Below are positions 62,346 through 64,000 of a stretch of DNA of 64,000 bases, piece after piece. This DNA is from Brienomyrus brachyistius (lineage: Eukaryota; Chordata; Actinopteri; Osteoglossiformes; Mormyridae). The first letter of the stretch is position 1, and every line of letters begins with the position of its first letter. The notes beneath the pieces were generated by a model. That model had not been told where the DNA came from. It saw only the letters and a program-made list of their open reading frames with translations, and ran no database searches. A program made the translations under genes and the position numbers. The DNA lies in contig NC_064555.1 in NCBI RefSeq assembly GCF_023856365.1, positions 17,618,254-17,682,253 of the forward strand. Reading direction: 5' to 3'.

Positions 62346-63417
62346 TCTGTCCTAACTCTTGTTGGGTCATGTGTGGGTCAGGTGGGCATGGTGTCTAACC
62401 CAAACATACCTGCGGATGGCACCCTGCTAGGGCCCAGAACCGTCTCTGAGGGCCCGAGAGACTGACAGCCAGCAGAGCCGGCAGCTGAAATTCTACATGA
62501 GTTCATCATGCTCGCAGCAGCACAAAGTGCATGTCCCTGGAGACCAGACCTTGGGCTGCGTGTGAAATTTAAACTGGGCATCCTTGAGGAAACAGTTCTA
62601 CGTGCCAATCTGACATATGTGTCCAAACAGCCAACCAGCCAGCAGTCCTTCCAAAGAGTCCTTCTAATGCAGAGACCCGTCTGGGCGACCCGCCCAGTCC
62701 CCTGCTCTATGTGCCAGCCTCCCTGCTCAGGCGTTTAAACCCATATCTTGGTTTGCATGGTTGCTGCTCAACTGCAGGCTCAAGGAGGTCACCGCGCCGA
62801 GGAGGGGAAAATAACATGGAGGACAACACCAGCAACACCAGCAGCTGAGCCACAACGAGGAAAACATGCGGGTCAGGCACCGTGGACTGGTCGATCTGAC
62901 CCGTGGTTCATAAACAAATCAGCACTTTAAGTGACTTTAATGGGATTTCAATTTTTATTTAGTTTTTTAAATGCATGATGTTTCTTAAATGTGTTCCTGA
63001 ACCTCAGGTTTGAACCCAAAAGGGATCGAGAGCTGAAGTGATTTCCATGAGGTCTGCAGAAGACACAGAAAATAAAGAAGGGGATTATGGGAAGGGATGC
63101 CGGCCGATACTACATGGGCTGATTAAACAAAAACAGCTCATTCAGATCTAACTGGGATAAAACACGGGACTGGTCTATGCTCGCCCTCGCCTTGGCATGG
63201 CCCATGGCATTGATTTTCTCTCTCTCTCTCTCCGTCCTGGTCCTACTCACTCCATCTCCTCCTTTCTCTCCTGCTCCCCTTGCACTCTTCCCCTCTCTTC
63301 TCCCTCCCTTCCCGCGTCTCTGCTTGTGTCCTGTGTGTATGTTCGCAGGCTCATCATGAAAAATTCATCCAGTGTGTCTGTGTGCAGAAGAGGCCTAAAC
63401 CCCACTGTCCCCTTGTG

Positions 63418-63423
<6 letters not shown>

Positions 63424-63448
<25 letters not shown>

Positions 63449-63454
63449 TGCACA

Positions 63455-63494
<40 letters not shown>

Positions 63495-63551
63495 CACATG
63501 CACACACGCACATGCACGCACACACACACGCGCACACACACACACACACAA
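63424..63551. repeat. Long (CA)n/(CGCA) microsatellite
   Basis: About 128 bp of CA with CGCG and TGCA interruptions, a potential Z-DNA former. Confidence 0.9.
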
Positions 63552-64000
63552 ACACAAACTGCACTCCCCTTGCCATCCCTAATCTCAAACTATCCGTTTC
63601 CATAGCAACGCCTGGTCTAGCGGTTAGTCAGTTAGCTAGGCTGGGGGTGGTGTGTGTGTGTGTATGTGTACGTAGGGGGGTATGCGCGAGAAGGAGTGAG
63701 AGACAGAAAGAGATTCGGCATGAAAGACAGTCATATTGAGATCCATTTGTAAACTGCATCTAAAAGAAGAATTTCACAGAGTAGGAAGGTTTTTGTTTTG
63801 TCTTTGTTTAAGTTTGCCAGCTACTGGCAAGAAAGTGAGGTTGCAACGTTGTTTTTATAAGGTCATGCGAAACACTGTGGGAATCCTGTGGTGAAGCCTG
63901 AGGAGCAGCACTGAGCTTGTGCACATGCAAGAACCGACCCAGAGATCCAGAGTCACACCCACAACAGCAGAGTAACACCCAGAATTAGCCCCGCCCACAA

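Larger units (their letters stand above)
57146..64000. other. Repeat-dominated region to the end of the window
   Basis: No gene recognised. It is dominated by CA, CT, GA, C and G runs and degenerate arrays listed separately. Between them (60430-62000, 62400-63180) the sequence is less repetitive but shows no protein homology or splice structure that I can support. Confidence 0.45.

Noticed and set aside
63280..63582. His/Thr-rich and Cys/Val-rich ORFs on both strands
   Set aside because: Translation of the long CA microsatellite.

Overview
The window is vertebrate nuclear DNA, most likely from a teleost fish. It has long intergenic stretches, GT-AG introns, very dense CA, GA and GATA-like simple repeats, tRNA-derived SINEs, a Tc1/mariner deletion derivative, hAT-type MITEs and a fish-style GGAT-tailed repeat. 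Six protein-coding genes can be read exon by exon. None is prokaryotic or viral.

Layout: fam76a (minus, 9 coding exons, 1073-5187); cd164l2 (minus, 5 exons, 7021-10228); gpr3 (plus, one coding exon, 16596-17576, with a probable noncoding exon and CRE-bearing promoter near 15.5-15.8 kb); wasf2 (minus, 8 coding exons, 21525-24580, with a noncoding first exon near 26.4 kb); a METTL24-family gene (minus, 5 exons, 27556-32799); and ahdc1 (minus, a single large coding exon, 37201-41392, which needs one frame correction near 39.6 kb). From about 41.4 kb to 64 kb I find no convincing gene. This part is the 5' flank or 5' introns of ahdc1 and is rich in tandem repeats, including a 53-bp satellite with higher-order structure at 54.6-55.7 kb.

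Five of the six genes belong to the human 1p36.11-p35.3 neighbourhood (CD164L2, GPR3, WASF2, AHDC1, FAM76A). The order and strands differ from human by what looks like one inversion of the CD164L2-AHDC1 block relative to FAM76A. The sixth, mettl24-like, is not in that human block. Human 6q21, however, carries the paralogous set CD164, GPR6, WASF1, METTL24, so this gene looks like a whole-genome-duplication sister of METTL24 kept beside wasf2. The genes do not form a pathway; they are a conserved syntenic block: a zinc-ribbon/coiled-coil protein, a sialomucin, a constitutively Gs-coupled receptor, an Arp2/3 activator, a membrane-anchored methyltransferase-like protein and an AT-hook chromatin protein.

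No previously undescribed multi-gene system is visible. The most interesting items are the METTL24 sister gene (GC-AG intron, altered SAM-loop position), the ahdc1 frame break, the two-pattern higher-order satellite and a nested transposon pair.
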